Origin: Streptomyces sp. NK15101
GTDB lineage: Bacteria > Actinomycetota > Actinomycetes > Streptomycetales > Streptomycetaceae
Direction: 5' to 3'
DNA length: 33,065 nt
Assembly (NCBI RefSeq): GCF_020400725.1
Contig: NZ_JAINVG010000085.1
Location: 1-33,065, forward strand
This document shows positions 31,736-33,065 of the stretch, piece after piece (positions within the stretch are counted from its first letter, which is position 1; every line of letters begins with the position of its first letter). The position numbers and the translations under genes are program-made. The notes under the pieces are model-generated. The model did no database searches, had not been told where the DNA came from, and saw only the letters and a program-made list of their open reading frames with translations.

Positions 31736-32167
31736 ATGCTGCGCCGATTCGCTGCGGTTTCCGCGTTCGCTCTCCTCTGTGTCGCCGGCGCCGCCGGTGT
31801 CGCGGAAGCCCGGACCGACAGCCTGTACGCGCCCTCTGCCGTCGTACTGAGCATCGGCAAGGGCGCCGACGCGAGCACGGCCACCGTTCTGCGCGCGGTC
31901 ACGCTCAGCTGCGCTCCGACCGCCGGCGGAACCCACCCCGCCCCCGAGGCCGCCTGCGCCGAGCTCAAGTCCACCTCCCTGGACGGCTCCTTCGACGGAC
32001 TGCTGGCCTCCCCGAACCCGGACCAGATGTGCCCGCAGCACTTCGATCCCGTCACCATCAACGTGGACGGAGTGTGGGAGGGGACCCGCACCTCGTGGCA
32101 GTACACCTTCGCCAACGCGTGCACCATGGGCGCCACCCTGAACAGCGGGGCAGCCTTCGCGTTCTGA
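31736..32167 (+). CDS. secreted SSI-family (I16) protease inhibitor
   Basis: This 143-residue exported protein has a signal peptide (MLRR, hydrophobic stretch 5-22, likely cleavage after AEA). The mature domain matches Streptomyces subtilisin inhibitors: LYAPSAVVLSIGKG, a first disulfide C59-C74, a second C99-C129, DPVTINVDGVWEGTR and the C-terminus NSGAAFAF. SSI proteins dimerise outside the cell and block subtilisin-like or trypsin-like proteases. By alignment with the classical SSI reactive site Cys-Pro-Met-Val-Tyr-Asp-Pro, the site here is Cys-Pro-Gln-His-Phe-Asp-Pro, so P1 is Gln101. That is unlike the Met, Lys or Arg usually seen. The ribosome site is weak (GTGAG). Confidence 0.88.
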   Translation: MLRRFAAVSAFALLCVAGAAGVAEARTDSLYAPSAVVLSIGKGADASTATVLRAVTLSCAPTAGGTHPAPEAACAELKSTSLDGSFDGLLASPNPDQMCPQHFDPVTINVDGVWEGTRTSWQYTFANACTMGATLNSGAAFAF

Positions 32168-32384
32168 TCGGTGATCGGTGGGCGTGGCGCGGCCCTGACG
32201 CCGTCGTCATCTGTCGCTGACCGAGAGGGTCCGGGAGATCGTGGTCGTTGCCGAACGGGGCGGGGGCCACGAACTCGTCCGCCGGGGAAAGGGGAAACGG
32301 GCCCGGCGCCGGCGTACTGCCGCGAGGCCGGTGGGCTGCCCGGCCGGCGTCGAGGAGGTCGCCGTGACCTTGCGGGGCGGTGGC

Positions 32385-33065
32385 TCAGCCCGCCCAGCGT
32401 CCGGAGAAGAAGGTGACGGCGAGGACGACGGAGAGGGGCACCGAGAGGCAGAGCCAGGCGGCGAGCCAACGGGGCCTGCGCAGCGTCCAGCAGGCGATCG
32501 CGATCCACAGGGGCCACCACAGGAGGGTGGCGCGGGGGACGGACATGTACCAGTACGAGGTGCCGAGGGCCCACAGGTTGAGCGCGACGTAGCAGGCCTC
32601 CGGCCAGCGCCGGGCGCGGGCCAGGAGGGCCACCGTCACGAGGCCGACGCACACGGCGACCAGCTCCGCCTGCCACACGAGGGCGTACGGCGTGGTGTAG
32701 CCGTGTCCGAACGCGGCGTCCCACGTGGTGCCCCAGGCCTCCCACGGCGGGTGGAATTCGCGGTACCAGCCGCGTTCCTGGGCGTGTTTCCAGGCCATCC
32801 AGTCGCCGGTGCGCGCGTACAGGTAGCAGGAGTGGAGCAGCGGTGGGAGGGCGGGCAGGGCCAGCCACGGCAGGCGGCGCAGCGCGCCGTGCGAGCGGGC
32901 CGTCAGGGCGAAGTGGACGAGAAGTGCGGCCACGAGGAAGAGGCCGCTGACGCGCACGGCGGTGGCACCGGCCGCGAGGAGCGCGGCGGCCCGCCAGTCG
33001 TGGCGGCCGGCGGCGAGCCAGGCGGGGAGGGCGAGGGCGAGGTTGATGCGGGCGCGGTTGGCGCG
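32385..33065 (-). CDS. mannosyltransferase-like polytopic membrane protein (partial)
   Basis: The gene runs off the right edge; only the C-terminal 226 codons are seen. Several membrane helices alternate with short loops, and a conserved loop reads ARTGDWMAWKHAQERGWYRE and FHPPWEAWGTTWDAAFG. This resembles the actinobacterial PIG-V/GT-C-type mannosyltransferases, which use polyprenyl-phosphate sugars at the membrane. The catalytic N-terminal loop is outside the window. The internal ATG/GTG near 32957 is not the start, since hydrophobic coding continues to the edge. Confidence 0.72.
   Translation of the reverse strand, partial: RANRARINLALALPAWLAAGRHDWRAAALLAAGATAVRVSGLFLVAALLVHFALTARSHGALRRLPWLALPALPPLLHSCYLYARTGDWMAWKHAQERGWYREFHPPWEAWGTTWDAAFGHGYTTPYALVWQAELVAVCVGLVTVALLARARRWPEACYVALNLWALGTSYWYMSVPRATLLWWPLWIAIACWTLRRPRWLAAWLCLSVPLSVVLAVTFFSGRWAG

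Noticed and set aside
1..33065. tRNA, rRNA or riboswitch genes
   Set aside because: I saw no cloverleaf with a GTTCGA-type T-arm, no rRNA motifs and no recognisable riboswitch core. A covariance-model scan would be needed to exclude degenerate ones.

Overview
The window looks like a piece of a Streptomyces (or close relative) chromosome. GC content is very high, codon third positions are almost all G or C, GTG starts and 4-base start/stop overlaps are common, and many genes belong to Streptomyces-type families (DUF1206, SSI-type protease inhibitor, SigB/SigF-like sigma factor, ABC/FtsX exporter with a two-component system). The number of decayed genes and insertion sequences suggests an accessory or arm-like region rather than a core one; that is inference.

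Layout. 1-2.5 kb: DUF1206 membrane protein, then an RsbW-like ATPase divergent from a SigB/SigF-family sigma factor (general-stress theme). 2.5-6.8 kb: remnants of an M20 hydrolase and a truncated amidase, then an FAD-linked sugar-lactone oxidase divergent from a PLP-dependent alanine-racemase-like enzyme, with a palindromic divergent promoter between them. 6.8-11.4 kb: sparse coding, with tandem repeats, a convergent DUF2182/DUF1326 pair, an ABM-fold small protein, and a patch of decayed genes (ArsR and HEAT fragments) ending in an intact unknown protein. 11.6-15 kb: a TrxR-like flavoprotein without the redox cysteines, and a 70-residue protein preceding a fused HAD phosphatase-GT20 synthase that resembles glucosylglycerol-phosphate synthase/phosphatase fusions (osmolyte synthesis). 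15-18 kb: about 1 kb without a clear gene, then a tightly overlapping three-gene operon (small membrane protein, HTH-sigma-like fusion, repeat-type protein).

18.2-22.3 kb: ABC ATPase, FtsX-type permease and histidine kinase in one overlapping operon, with the response regulator convergent to it. This is the usual arrangement of a module sensing and exporting peptides or antibiotics. 22.4-25.2 kb: a run of minus-strand small or unknown genes, one of them frameshifted.

25.5-29.05 kb is the most striking part, a nested mobile region. An IS5-family transposase gene is interrupted at a TA dinucleotide by a 1.8-kb IS630-type element with about 47-bp terminal inverted repeats. That element carries, besides its own frameshifted transposase, a GNAT acetyltransferase gene with a non-host-like base composition. 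A second, truncated IS5 end lies in inverted orientation at 25.57 kb, so an ABM monooxygenase-like gene with an orphan MerR-type promoter is caught between IS5 ends.

29.2-33 kb: a TetR regulator divergent from a stand-alone FabF-like ketosynthase with two perfect 15-bp operators between them, a secreted SSI-type protease inhibitor with glutamine at the predicted P1 position, and the 3' part of a polytopic mannosyltransferase-like gene running off the right edge. All functions are read from sequence recognition only; no database search was possible.
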